This document shows, one piece after another, positions 31,159 through 39,567 of a stretch of DNA of 47,290 nt (its first letter is position 1; each line of letters begins with the position of its first letter). Origin of the DNA: Candidatus Gaiellasilicea maunaloa (GTDB lineage Bacteria > Actinomycetota > Thermoleophilia > Gaiellales > Gaiellaceae). Both the position numbers and the translations under genes were made by a program. The notes below the pieces were generated by a model, which saw only the letters and a program-made list of their open reading frames with translations, ran no database searches and was not told the DNA's origin. Location: positions 1-47,290 of the forward strand of contig JANDLU010000020.1 of assembly GCA_024330215.1 (NCBI GenBank). Direction: 5' to 3'.

Positions 31159-31202
31159 TTTACGGTGCGCTTACGCCGCCTTGACGGTGTGCTGACATCA
31201 GC
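31159..31202 (+). promoter_or_regulatory. Tandem 11-bp direct repeats upstream of a secreted hydrolase gene
   Basis: Four consecutive 11-base units start at 31159, 31170, 31181 and 31192: TTTACGGTGCG, CTTACGCCGCC, TTGACGGTGTG, CTGACATCAGC. Units 1+2 and 3+4 form a 22-bp repeat (TTKACGGTGYGCTKAC). Direct repeats with 11-bp phasing are typical of OmpR/PhoP-class response-regulator boxes. The repeat ends 41 bp before the ATG at 31243. Confidence 0.5.
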
Positions 31203-31242
31203 GGCTCATGCTGCCTGCGTCGTCGACCATTCGAGGAGAAAC

Positions 31243-32244
31243 ATGAGACTCATACTCGGCATCGGATCGGTCTGTGCCTTCGCTGCGTCGATTGCGGGCG
31301 CCGTCGGCCTCGCCGCCGGTCCAGCCGCGTCTGCGGGCAGCAAGGCGCTACCGCTCGGCTCGCTCTCGCTCGGTGTCTCCGGCCCGGGCGACGCGCCTGC
31401 GGGGTTCACTGCGCGATCGTTCAGCGTCCGCTGCCCGGGCGTCCCTGAGCCGGCTGAAGGGATCATCGCGACTGCTCCGGCATTGGCCAGGGCTCGTGGC
31501 GTCATCATGTTCTTCAGCGGCGGTCTTGGTACGGGGTACTGGGGCGCTCGCACAGAGAGCCTCGAATTCTTCGAGGCGTTGCGCCGGGACGGCTTCACGC
31601 TCGTCCAGGTGCGCTGGGTCGACAGCTGGATGGAGAGCACCCCCGGTGAGCGGGTGGGGCCTGCGCGGCTCGCCTGCAGGCCCGCGACTGTCGTCAAGTG
31701 GGCGCACGATCGAATCTTCGAGCCGCTGGGAGTCAAGCCGGCGAACGTGGGACGCTGCGGGTTCTGCATCACCGGCAACAGCGGCGGCGCCTCACAGGTC
31801 TCGTACGCGCTCAGCCATTTTGGGCTGGAGACGCTGCTCGACGCCGTCGTGCCGACGGGCGGACCGCCACACGCAGCACTCGCGAAGGGTTGTCTCGGGA
31901 GCGACCGCTCGTCCGCGCTTCCCGCCGGCAAGATCGACGGCTCGTACGGGTTCGCTCGTGGGCGCGGTCCGTGTGCGCGGCGAGATGAGTCCTTCCGTGC
32001 GCGCTGGCTGGGCGACGGCATCGCGACGGGCGGGAACGACTTCTTCCATCCGCGGACCCGAATCGCATTCATTCTCGGGGGCCAGGACCCGACGAGCGCC
32101 GTGCCTCAGGCGGCGGAGTACGTCGCGCGGCTCCGCGTTGCGGGCTCACGGCGGGTTACCGTGCGCCGCCCGCCGGACGTGCCACATGGAATTGCGGGCT
32201 CGAAGGCCGGCCTCGTGTTGCTGAGAGCGCTCCTGCGCGCTTGA
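31243..32244 (+). CDS. Secreted alpha/beta-hydrolase-like protein of unknown function
   Basis: This 333-residue protein has an N-terminal signal peptide MRLILGIGSVCAFAASIAGA with a likely cleavage after ASAG near residue 31. A FCITGNSGGASQ motif near residue 170 resembles a nucleophile elbow (GxSxG). FILGGQDPTSAVPQAAEYV suggests the acid loop, and PPDVPHGIAGSKAG a late His, together a possible Ser-Asp-His triad. Several Cys pairs fit disulfides in an exported protein. ATG 31243 follows GAGGAG at four bases. It is transcribed with the cluster orientation but has its own repeat-rich promoter region and may be independent of the GntR regulon. Substrate unknown. Confidence 0.75.
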   Translation: MRLILGIGSVCAFAASIAGAVGLAAGPAASAGSKALPLGSLSLGVSGPGDAPAGFTARSFSVRCPGVPEPAEGIIATAPALARARGVIMFFSGGLGTGYWGARTESLEFFEALRRDGFTLVQVRWVDSWMESTPGERVGPARLACRPATVVKWAHDRIFEPLGVKPANVGRCGFCITGNSGGASQVSYALSHFGLETLLDAVVPTGGPPHAALAKGCLGSDRSSALPAGKIDGSYGFARGRGPCARRDESFRARWLGDGIATGGNDFFHPRTRIAFILGGQDPTSAVPQAAEYVARLRVAGSRRVTVRRPPDVPHGIAGSKAGLVLLRALLRA

Positions 32245-32261
32245 CCAGAGCGCGCGAACTG

Positions 32262-33842
32262 TCAGTTGCCGCCCGAGGCCGCACGCTCGCGCAGGACCTT
32301 GCGCTGGATCTTGCCGCTCATCGTCTTCGGTAGCTCCGCCACGAACTGGATCTCCTTCGGCACCTTGTAGGGTGCGATCACGCCGCGGACGGTCTCGCGG
32401 ATCTCCTCCGCCAGCTCCTCCGACGCGGCGCGACCGTGCTTCAGCACGACGTACGCCCTGATCCGCTGTCCGAGCTCGGGATCCGCGACGCCGACAACGC
32501 CGCTCTCGAGCACGTCGGGATGCGTCATCGTGGCGGACTCGACCTCGCCGGGGGAGATGCGATACGCGCGGCTCAGGATCACGTCGTCCGCTCGTGAATG
32601 GAACCAGAAGTAGCCGTCGTCGTCGCGGTAGGCGAGATCGCCCGAGTAGAACCAGCCGCGGCGGTGCAACGCCCGCCACTGCTCCTCCTGCTTCCGATAG
32701 CCGAGCGCGAGCGCAGGATCGTCGGAGGCGAGACAAAGGTTCCCGACCTCGCCGTTAGGAAGCTCGCGACCGGCGTCGTCGACGATCGCGCAGCGCCTGC
32801 CCGGGAGCGGGAGGCCCATCGAGCCGATCCTGGGAGGGCGCCCGACGACGTTCGCGATGTACGGGTGTCCCTCGGTCGAGCCGATCATCTCGTACATCTC
32901 GAAGCCGAACGTTCGCTTGACGGCCCGGTAGGTGTCCTCCGGGAGCGGTTCGCCACCGACGAGGGTCATTCGCACCGAGCTCAAGTCGTATCGCTCGACG
33001 TCAGGGACGGAGAGCAGGAAGCGGAACATCGTCGGCACGCCCATGAAGATCGTCAGCTTCAACCGCTCGACCTCTGCGAGAAACCGCGCCGGCTCGAACC
33101 GCCCGCAGAACAGCGATCCCTGCGCTCCGACCGAGAGCGGCCAGAGGATGCTGAAATCGAGCGTGATCAGCGAGCTGAGCTCGATGGGCACCATCATGTG
33201 GTCGTCTGCGGTCAGCCGGAGCTGGATGTGCGCCACCGGGTCGCCTGCCGCGACGATCATGCGGTGCGCGTGCTCGACGCCCTTGGGCTTTCCGGTCGAG
33301 CCGGACGTGTAGATCGCGTACGCGGGATCATCCGCGCCGGTGTCGGCGGCGTCCAGTTCGGGTGAGGCGTGCGCCATCAGCTCTGCGAACTCGGATTCGA
33401 GCACGAGGATGTCGCGCAAGGTCGGGCAGTCCGACGCTACCTCGTCGACGGGTTCTCGGACATCGGCGCCGGTGAGCACGAGCTTCGAGTCGCTGTTTAC
33501 GATCGTGTGCCCGACCTCCCAGGCGCGGAACAGCGTGGTGGAGGGGATCGGCACGGCGCCGATCTTCATCCCGCCCAGCACCGTGGCTGCGTAGTCGAGC
33601 GAGTTCTGCGCCCGGATGACGAACCGGTCGCCAGGCTCGAGCCCGAGTGTGAGCAGCGCGTTTCCTGCCCTGTTGCAGCGCTCCTCGAGCTCCGCATAGG
33701 TGAGTGAGGCGCCCTCGCACTGAAGCGCGGGACGGCCGCCTCTGCCTTCGCGCACGTGCCTGCTGACGATCCGATCGGCGATGTTGAGGCGCTCGGGGAT
33801 CTCGAGGAAGCCGGGCGGCAGCACGTCCGCCGCCGACGTCAC
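32262..33842 (-). CDS. AMP-forming acyl-CoA synthetase (acid-CoA ligase)
   Basis: This 526-residue ANL-superfamily ligase has the P-loop motif YTSGSTGKPKG at residues 178-188, GSTEGHP (A5-like), YSGDLAYRDDDGYFWF, SRADDVILSRAYRISPGE and the catalytic Lys near residue 511 in KTMSGKIQRK. It makes an acyl-adenylate and then the acyl-CoA thioester. The pattern resembles benzoate/medium-chain acid CoA ligases, but the substrate pocket cannot be read reliably. GTG 33842 overlaps the crotonase stop (GTGA), so it forms an operon with that gene; it converges with the secreted hydrolase gene 17 bp away. Confidence 0.92.
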   Translation of the reverse strand: MTSAADVLPPGFLEIPERLNIADRIVSRHVREGRGGRPALQCEGASLTYAELEERCNRAGNALLTLGLEPGDRFVIRAQNSLDYAATVLGGMKIGAVPIPSTTLFRAWEVGHTIVNSDSKLVLTGADVREPVDEVASDCPTLRDILVLESEFAELMAHASPELDAADTGADDPAYAIYTSGSTGKPKGVEHAHRMIVAAGDPVAHIQLRLTADDHMMVPIELSSLITLDFSILWPLSVGAQGSLFCGRFEPARFLAEVERLKLTIFMGVPTMFRFLLSVPDVERYDLSSVRMTLVGGEPLPEDTYRAVKRTFGFEMYEMIGSTEGHPYIANVVGRPPRIGSMGLPLPGRRCAIVDDAGRELPNGEVGNLCLASDDPALALGYRKQEEQWRALHRRGWFYSGDLAYRDDDGYFWFHSRADDVILSRAYRISPGEVESATMTHPDVLESGVVGVADPELGQRIRAYVVLKHGRAASEELAEEIRETVRGVIAPYKVPKEIQFVAELPKTMSGKIQRKVLRERAASGGN

Positions 33843-34648
33843 GGCAACCTCACCTTCACCTGGTCGTTGCGTCCCTCTTTGTTGACGAACCGGCGCAGGC
33901 TGGCCTTGAAGTACGGGTGTGCGAGCGAGTCCATGATGTTCTGGATCTCGAACTCGGTGCATTCCTCGATCGACTGGCGCCAGCCCATGTGGAAACGCTC
34001 CTTCGCCATCGCCTGCAGGTGCGTCGGGCCTGCCGCGAGATCGGCGGCGATCGTGGCAACGTGCCCGCGGAACTCGGCCTGCGGATAGACGCGGTTGACG
34101 ATTCCCCACTCGCGCGCCTCGTCGGCCCCGAGCGTCTGATTCGTCAGCATCATCTCCATCGCCCGCCGGAAGCCGACGATCTTCGCGAGCGTGTAGCTCG
34201 TGGCTCCATCATTCGCGACCCCGTTTGCATGCCAGGAGCAGAGAAATCGCGCCGAGTCGACGCAGACCGCCATGTCGGACGCGAGCACGATGCCGAAGCC
34301 CCCGCCGGCGGCGATCCCATTGACAGCGGAGAGCACCGGGAGACGGATGCGGGTCAGCTTGTGCATGACCTGATGCCACCACATCGCCTTGTAGCGGAAG
34401 TGATGGTCGATTTCGGCGTCGCCTTCGTCGATGGGAACCTCCTTGAGGTTGATCCCTGCGCAAAACGCCTTGTCGCCCGCGCCGGTGAGCACGAGCGCGC
34501 CGACGTCGTCGCGTTTCTCGATCCGGTACAGCGCGTCCATCACTTCCTGGAGCGCGTCGATGTCGAGGGCGTTGGCCACCTCCGGCAACGTGAACGTCAA
34601 TGTCGCGACGCCGTCGGCGACGTCAAGCGAGATTCGGTCGTACTCCAT
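33839..34648 (-). CDS. Enoyl-CoA hydratase/isomerase (crotonase) family protein
   Basis: This 269-residue crotonase has oxyanion-hole segments AFCAGINLKE (residues 61-70) and NGIAAGGGFGI (110-120). The second catalytic Glu of hydratases aligns with Glu165 in AMEMMLT, but the first (usually PE in the loop before G-x-x-P) is replaced: the stretch reads SWHANGVANDGATS. It may therefore be an isomerase, hydrolase or unusual hydratase. ATG 34648 has AAAGGAG nine bases upstream. Operator site C lies 42 bp upstream of the start, and the downstream CoA ligase overlaps it, so acid activation and beta-oxidation-type chemistry are co-expressed. Confidence 0.9.
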   Translation of the reverse strand: MEYDRISLDVADGVATLTFTLPEVANALDIDALQEVMDALYRIEKRDDVGALVLTGAGDKAFCAGINLKEVPIDEGDAEIDHHFRYKAMWWHQVMHKLTRIRLPVLSAVNGIAAGGGFGIVLASDMAVCVDSARFLCSWHANGVANDGATSYTLAKIVGFRRAMEMMLTNQTLGADEAREWGIVNRVYPQAEFRGHVATIAADLAAGPTHLQAMAKERFHMGWRQSIEECTEFEIQNIMDSLAHPYFKASLRRFVNKEGRNDQVKVRLP

Positions 34649-34689
34649 CTCGATCGACTCCTTTCCCTCTGGAGGGTTCAGCTGCACTG

Positions 34690-34706
34690 GAATATGAACC
34701 ATATAT
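34690..34706. promoter_or_regulatory. RTATAY-N5-RTATAY site C (crotonase promoter)
   Basis: GAATAT-GAACC-ATATAT fits the consensus at 11 of 12 defined positions. It lies between livF (whose stop is at 34726) and the crotonase start at 34648, indicating a separate promoter for the crotonase/CoA-ligase pair although they follow the liv genes on the same strand. Confidence 0.58.
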
Positions 34707-34725
34707 CGAGCTGGGTTGTCCGGCC

Positions 34726-35433
34726 CTAGCCGACGCCGAGGAAAGCGCGCGCGGTCTCCGGATCAGCACGAAAGACGTCGGCCGTCGCGCGGTAGACGAT
34801 CTCGCCCTTCGTCATGACGGTGACTGCGTCGGCGAGCGACAGGGCGACGTGGAGGTTCTGCTCGACGAGGAGCGCCGAGAGCCCGTGCTCCCGCAGGCCG
34901 GCGATCAAGCCGGCGATCTGATCTACCGCCTTCGGCGCCAGACCCTCCGACGGCTCGTCGAACAGGACCAGACGCGCGTTCGCCAGCAGCGCTCGCCCGA
35001 TCGCGAGCATCTGCTGCTCGCCTCCGGAAAGCTGTCGTCCGCGGTGCCGCCGACGCTCGTACAGGCGCGGCAAGAGCTCGTAGACCGAATCGAGGTCGTG
35101 GCGGCCGTCCCGCGACCGGTGCGCGAGCCTCAGGTTCTCCTCGACGCTCAGCCGCGAGAAGATCCGCCGGCCCTGCGGCACGAGCGCGATTCCGCCGCGC
35201 GAGATCTGATCGGGCGTGCGGCCGGAGAGCTCCTGCCCCCCGAACCGGATCGACCCCGCCGACGGCTGCACCAGTCCCATGATCGCGTGGACGAGCGTCG
35301 TCTTGCCGACGCCGTTCCGTCCGAGCAGCGCCACGACCTGTCCCTCCTGAACCGCGAGATCGACACGCTGGAGGACTACGCTGCGACGATATCCCGCGCG
35401 CAGGCCGTGGATGTCGAGTAGAGGCTCGATCAT
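34726..35433 (-). CDS. livF: Branched-chain amino-acid-type ABC transporter ATPase, LivF
   Basis: This 235-residue ATPase has Walker A GRNGVGKTT, Q-loop region IALVPQGRRIFSRLSVEENL, signature LSGGEQQMLAIGRALL and Walker B LVLFDEPSEGLAP. The RRIFSRLSVEENL stretch is characteristic of LivF. It powers, with LivG, import through LivH/LivM. ATG 35433 shares a base with the livG stop. Liv-type importers carry branched-chain amino acids but also aromatic acids, amides and urea; the neighbours (CoA ligases, crotonase, hydantoinase) suggest a carboxylate or cyclic amide here. Confidence 0.96.
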   Translation of the reverse strand: MIEPLLDIHGLRAGYRRSVVLQRVDLAVQEGQVVALLGRNGVGKTTLVHAIMGLVQPSAGSIRFGGQELSGRTPDQISRGGIALVPQGRRIFSRLSVEENLRLAHRSRDGRHDLDSVYELLPRLYERRRHRGRQLSGGEQQMLAIGRALLANARLVLFDEPSEGLAPKAVDQIAGLIAGLREHGLSALLVEQNLHVALSLADAVTVMTKGEIVYRATADVFRADPETARAFLGVG

Positions 35434-36230
35434 CAGTCGGATTCGAACAGCTTCGCGAGGTGCTCGCCCTCGCCGAGATAGGCGTCCTGCACCGCACGCG
35501 AGCCGCGGATCGCCTCCGGCGTCCCGTCGGCTATGAGCTTGCCCGCGTCGAGAACCGAGATCCAGGTCGCCAGCTCGAAGACGACGTCCATGTCGTGCTC
35601 GACCATGAGGATCGTCAGCGAGTCCGGCAGAGTGACGATCATGGCGAGAAAGGCCATTGCCTCGTCACGTGACATGCCCGCGGTCGGCTCGTCCATGAGG
35701 ACGAGCGAGGGCTCCGTCGCGAGCGAGACGGCGACGTCGAGCTGGCGACGCTGTCCGTGGGAGAGGGCGCCGGCCGGTATGGCCTCCCTCGAGCCGAGGC
35801 CGACGAGGGAGAGGAGCTCTCGCCCACGCTCGCTCACCCGTGTCCTCCGTCGAGCTGACGGAAAGAGCCGACGTGCGACACCGGCTTGCTGCTGTACCGC
35901 AAGCTCGACGTTTGCGAGCACGCTCAGCCCGTCGAACAGGCTGGTCTGCTGGAAGGTCCGTCCCAGACCAAGCTGTGTGCGGACGTGCTCCTGGACCCTC
36001 GTGATCTCCTTGCCGGCGAAGACGATTCTGCCCCGCGTAACGCGTTGCGTGCCCGTGATGACATGGAACAGCGTCGACTTTCCTGCGCCGTTCGGGCCGA
36101 TCAGCGCGTGGCGCGCTCCCACGTCGACCGACAGCGACACCGCGTCGAGCACCAGCAACTCGCCGTAGAGCTTGGTGACGTCGCGAAGCTCGAGCGCAGG
36201 CGGATCTTCCCGCTCGGTGCCGGCTGTCAC
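35433..36230 (-). CDS. livG: Branched-chain amino-acid-type ABC transporter ATPase, LivG
   Basis: This 265-residue ATPase has Walker A GPNGAGKST, the Q-loop GLGRTFQQTSLFDGLSVLAN, a modified signature LSHGQRRQLDVAVSL and Walker B LVLMDEPTAGMSRDE. The QQTSLFDGLSV block and the C-terminal AYLGEGEH are typical of LivG. The start GTG 36230 overlaps the livM stop (GTGA). It is slightly longer than average because of an N-terminal REDPPALELRD lead. It is one of five genes in livK-H-M-G-F order. Confidence 0.96.
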   Translation of the reverse strand: MTAGTEREDPPALELRDVTKLYGELLVLDAVSLSVDVGARHALIGPNGAGKSTLFHVITGTQRVTRGRIVFAGKEITRVQEHVRTQLGLGRTFQQTSLFDGLSVLANVELAVQQQAGVARRLFPSARRRTRVSERGRELLSLVGLGSREAIPAGALSHGQRRQLDVAVSLATEPSLVLMDEPTAGMSRDEAMAFLAMIVTLPDSLTILMVEHDMDVVFELATWISVLDAGKLIADGTPEAIRGSRAVQDAYLGEGEHLAKLFESD

Positions 36231-37219
36231 GCTGGCTCGCCCGCAGCCCTCTCGGTCCGCCGTGTGAGGAGCCCGCCGACCCTCGCCGAGAGACCGCTGA
36301 TCCCACGCGGCAGCAGGTAGACGACGCCGATGAACACGAGGCCGAGCACCAGACGCCAGTGCTCGTTGAAGGCCGAGGAAAGCTCATCGCGAATGACGAA
36401 GACGAAGGCGGAGCCGAGCACGGCGCCGACCAGCGTCGCCCGGCCACCGATGATGACGGCGATCAGCGCCAGCGCGGAAACCTCGAAGGAGACGCCGCTC
36501 GGCGACATGAAGCTCGACTGCTGGACGGTCAGCGAGCCGGCGAACCCTGCGACGGCGCCCGCGAGGCAGAATGCGGCGAGCTTGTAGCGGGAGGTGGCGT
36601 AGCCGAGCGAGCGCATGCGCGACTCGTTCTCGCGAATGCCGACGAGCGCCCTGCCGAACGGGGAAGCGACGACCGCGCGCAGCAACCCGAGACCGAACAG
36701 GAACGCGACGAGCGCGTAGTAGTAGAAGGCGGTGCCGCCGTCGAGCGCACCGCCGCTGTCGCCGGGTCCGAGCGTCGGCTTCGGGGTTGGCAGCCCGTTG
36801 GCGCCGTGCGTCAGCGAGTCCCACGTGATCGCGAGCGTGAAGAGCAGCTGCGCGAACGCGAGCGTGAGCATCAGGAAGTAGACCCCGCGTGTGCGTACGG
36901 CCAGCCAGCCGGTCGCGGCGGCCACAATGCAGCTCGAGGCCACGCCGGCAGCGAGCCCGGCGAAGACGTTGTCGGTCAGGTGGATCGCGATGAGCGCAGT
37001 CGCGTACGAGCCGACGCCGAGGTAGGCGGCGTGACCGAGTGAGAGCAGTCCCGTGTAACCGACGAGCAGGTCGAGGCTGGCCGCGAAGAGGCCGAAGATG
37101 AGGATCTCGGTGAGCAGGAAGAGGCGGAAGTCGCCGAGGAGCAGCGGTGCGACGACGAGCAGGAAGACGACAGCGAGTTGCACGAGCGGACGCGCAGGAC
37201 CGGGAGCGAGCGCTCTCAT
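36227..37219 (-). CDS. livM: Branched-chain amino-acid-type ABC transporter permease, LivM
   Basis: This 330-residue membrane protein has about eight to ten hydrophobic segments. Diagnostic blocks are LLVGYTGLLSLGHAAYLGVG near residues 51-70, YFLMLTLAFAQLLF, the cytoplasmic EAA-like loop PFGRALVGIRENESRMRSLG and YKLAAFCLAGAVAGFAGSL. The C-terminal tail is basic (LLTRRTERAAG). ATG 37219 overlaps the livH stop (ATGA). It forms the translocation pore with LivH. Confidence 0.96.
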   Translation of the reverse strand: MRALAPGPARPLVQLAVVFLLVVAPLLLGDFRLFLLTEILIFGLFAASLDLLVGYTGLLSLGHAAYLGVGSYATALIAIHLTDNVFAGLAAGVASSCIVAAATGWLAVRTRGVYFLMLTLAFAQLLFTLAITWDSLTHGANGLPTPKPTLGPGDSGGALDGGTAFYYYALVAFLFGLGLLRAVVASPFGRALVGIRENESRMRSLGYATSRYKLAAFCLAGAVAGFAGSLTVQQSSFMSPSGVSFEVSALALIAVIIGGRATLVGAVLGSAFVFVIRDELSSAFNEHWRLVLGLVFIGVVYLLPRGISGLSARVGGLLTRRTERAAGEPA

Positions 37220-38112
37220 CGGCTGCCGAAGAGACCTTCGGGGCGGACCGCAAGCACGATCACCATCGCGCCGAACAGGGCGAAGGGAGCGGCCTGTGGG
37301 ACGAGCGCGATGCCCAGCGATTGCACCTGCCCGATCACGATCGCGCCGACGAAGGCGCCGGGAATCGAGCCAAGCCCGCCTATGACGATCACGATCAGCG
37401 CCAGGATGAGCACCTCCGCATCCACTCCGGGGCTCAGGCTGAGGATCGGCGCCCCGATGACGCCGCCGAACGCCGCCAGTGCGGTGCCGAGAGCGAGGAC
37501 GGCGAGCATCACGCGGCCGACGTTGATGCCGAGGGCGGAAACCATGGCCCGGTCCTCCACTGCGGCCCGGAGCACCGCGCCGACCTGCGTCCGCTCGACG
37601 ACGAGATACACCACGACCGCAAGCGCGAAGCCAACGCCCATCACGGCGAGCCGGTAGGCGGGGTAGAACTGCCCGAGCACCTCGACGCTGCGCTGGAGGA
37701 AGACCGGCGAAGGGATCGACTGGAAGTCGCTGCCCCAGAAGATCGTGGCCAGATCAGCCAGCACGAACGCCAGGCCGAAGGTGAGGAGCGCCTGATCGAG
37801 ATGACCACGATGCCGAATGGGGCGGAGAATGCCGCCGAGCGCCAGCCCGGCGACGGCTCCGAAGGCGACGGCGACGGCGACGCCGACGAGCCAGCTTTGA
37901 CCTTCTTTGACGATCACCTGGTAGGCGACGTAGCCCCCGAGCAGGAAGATCGCGCCGTGGGCCAGGTTGAGGACGTCCATCAATCCGAAGATCAGCGATA
38001 GCCCTACAGCCATGGTGAAGAGCAGCATCCCGACGGCCAGGCCGTTGAGGATGCTGACGAGGTTCTCGTTCAAAAAACCAGGGAGCGCCGCCCCGACCGC
38101 AGGGGTGGTCAT
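37216..38112 (-). CDS. livH: Branched-chain amino-acid-type ABC transporter permease, LivH
   Basis: This 298-residue membrane protein has typical LivH segments: LLFTMAVGLSLIFGLMDVLN, NLAHGAIFLLGGYVAY, an EAA-like loop RTQVGAVLRAAVEDRAMVSA and ALGTALAAFGGVIGAP, then GGLGSIPGAFVGAIVIGQ. ATG 38112 is preceded by a GGGGGAAAG purine stretch. It starts 18 bp after the livK stop, completing a continuous importer operon. Confidence 0.96.
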   Translation of the reverse strand: MTTPAVGAALPGFLNENLVSILNGLAVGMLLFTMAVGLSLIFGLMDVLNLAHGAIFLLGGYVAYQVIVKEGQSWLVGVAVAVAFGAVAGLALGGILRPIRHRGHLDQALLTFGLAFVLADLATIFWGSDFQSIPSPVFLQRSVEVLGQFYPAYRLAVMGVGFALAVVVYLVVERTQVGAVLRAAVEDRAMVSALGINVGRVMLAVLALGTALAAFGGVIGAPILSLSPGVDAEVLILALIVIVIGGLGSIPGAFVGAIVIGQVQSLGIALVPQAAPFALFGAMVIVLAVRPEGLFGSR

Positions 38113-38130
38113 CGTAACTTTCCCCCGCAG

Positions 38131-39369
38131 TTATTTACCGGGATCGCGGAAGCTCCCGAGGTTGGAGAGCAGTTTGTTCTGCCACTTCCCGTTCTCGAAC
38201 CGCGCCTGCCGCAGGTAGAAGTTGCGGATCGGATTCTGCGTTTTCGGATCGAGGGTGAAGATCCCCGACGGCGTCTGGAACGTCCCGACGTTCTTCATCG
38301 CCTTCAGGAACCGTGCCTTGTTGCTCGTGTCGCCCTGGATCGATTTGAGCGCCTCGTCGAGGAGTTGCGCCGCGTTGTGTCCCGTCGCGGCGAAGGTCGA
38401 CGGTTCGCCCGTGCCGTAGAGCCGCTCGTACGTCGCGAGGAAGCGCGTGTTGCGCTGATTCTTCAATTCAGCCGCCCAGATCGCGCTCGTGCCGACGCCC
38501 TGCGCAGCGCTTCCCTGTGCATTGAGCACCGGTGCGGGGTCGGTGATGAAGGCGCCATGAAGCGGGATCGACCGCTTCAGGCCGAACTCGGAGTATTGCC
38601 GCACGAACCTGATCGCCTCTGCGCCGGGGAAGAAGGCGAACACCGCGCTCGGCCGCGCGCTCTGGATCTGGGAAAGGAAGGGCTGATAGTCGGTGACGGT
38701 GCCGAACGGCGGAAACACCTGGCCGCCGATCTTGCCCCCGGCTTTCTGGAACGTGTCGACGAAGCCGGCCATGATCTCCTGGCCGGCGGAGTAGTTCGGG
38801 GCTGCGGTGAAGACGCGGTCCTTCGCGATGTTCCGGTAGAACCACCGACCCATCGACGCGCCGATCATGTAGTTCGTGTACGCGGCGCGAAAGATGTACG
38901 GCGAGGATTCTCCACGCGTCAGCTCGTCCGCCGCCGCCTGCGAGATGATGAGCGGAACCTTGGCCGAGTGGAAGAAGTCGCGCAGGGCGATCGCGACGTT
39001 GGACGGAACGACACCCGTGACGATGTCGACCTCGCGCTCGCTGACGAGCTTCTCGGCCTTCTGCAGCGCCGTCCGCGGGTCGCCCGCGTCATCCTCGACG
39101 AAGAACTGGATCTTCCGGCCGCCGAGCCGGCTGCCGTTTTGGCGGACGTACGTAACGAAACCCTTTTGCAGATCGGCGCCCACCGATCCGAGCGGCCCGC
39201 TCAACGTGAGCAGCTGGCCGATCCGGAGCGGTCTCGACTGCCGGGCCGCCCCCCAAGCCACGTCCTCGAGCCGGCCGAGCGGAAGCGCGGGGACGCTCAT
39301 GAGAGCGGCCGCCGCGCCCGCGCGCTTCAAGATCGCTCGACGTGTGAGGGTCGTCTCCGGTTCGTCCAT
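38131..39369 (-). CDS. livK: Liv-type ABC transporter substrate-binding protein, Tat-exported
   Basis: This 412-residue periplasmic-type binding protein starts MDEPETTLTRRAILKRAGAA, in which TRRAILK is a twin-arginine export motif, followed by AAALMSVPALPLG. The mature part has LRIGQLLTLSGPLGSVGADL, FFVEDDAGDPRTALQKAEKL, FRAAYTNYMIGASMGRW and the TGHNAAQLLDEALK segment of PF13458 proteins. Tat export suggests folding before secretion and surface attachment by other means, since no lipobox Cys is seen. ATG 39369 follows GGAGG at five bases. Operator site D is 27 bp upstream of the start. It defines transporter specificity; the ligand is unknown. Confidence 0.94.
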   Translation of the reverse strand: MDEPETTLTRRAILKRAGAAAALMSVPALPLGRLEDVAWGAARQSRPLRIGQLLTLSGPLGSVGADLQKGFVTYVRQNGSRLGGRKIQFFVEDDAGDPRTALQKAEKLVSEREVDIVTGVVPSNVAIALRDFFHSAKVPLIISQAAADELTRGESSPYIFRAAYTNYMIGASMGRWFYRNIAKDRVFTAAPNYSAGQEIMAGFVDTFQKAGGKIGGQVFPPFGTVTDYQPFLSQIQSARPSAVFAFFPGAEAIRFVRQYSEFGLKRSIPLHGAFITDPAPVLNAQGSAAQGVGTSAIWAAELKNQRNTRFLATYERLYGTGEPSTFAATGHNAAQLLDEALKSIQGDTSNKARFLKAMKNVGTFQTPSGIFTLDPKTQNPIRNFYLRQARFENGKWQNKLLSNLGSFRDPGK

Positions 39370-39395
39370 CGTCGCCTCCTCGTTCATCCGCTTCT

Positions 39396-39412
39396 GTATA
39401 CGGGTGGTATAT
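39396..39412. promoter_or_regulatory. RTATAY-N5-RTATAY site D (livK promoter)
   Basis: GTATAC-GGGTG-GTATAT fits the consensus at all 12 defined positions. It lies between livK (leftward start 39369) and the deiodinase-like gene (rightward start 39568), 27 bp from livK. Confidence 0.65.
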
Positions 39413-39567
39413 TGCCGCAGTCGGGCGACAAGGTCAAGCGAAGCGAGGTGGTCGCGGGTGTCCTGGATCAGCACAGACCCACGCCCGAACGGGCAGAGTT
39501 GGATGCGGTTGGCGGCCTCAAAGAGGACACCTCGGACTAACCCCTTGCGGGCCGTCGCCCGAATCTC

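Noticed and set aside
39370-39540. Open + strand frame ending in TAA before the deiodinase-like gene
   Set aside because: The last ~35 codons have moderately plausible composition but no convincing start with ribosome site and no recognised family. It also overlaps operator site D. Left as intergenic.
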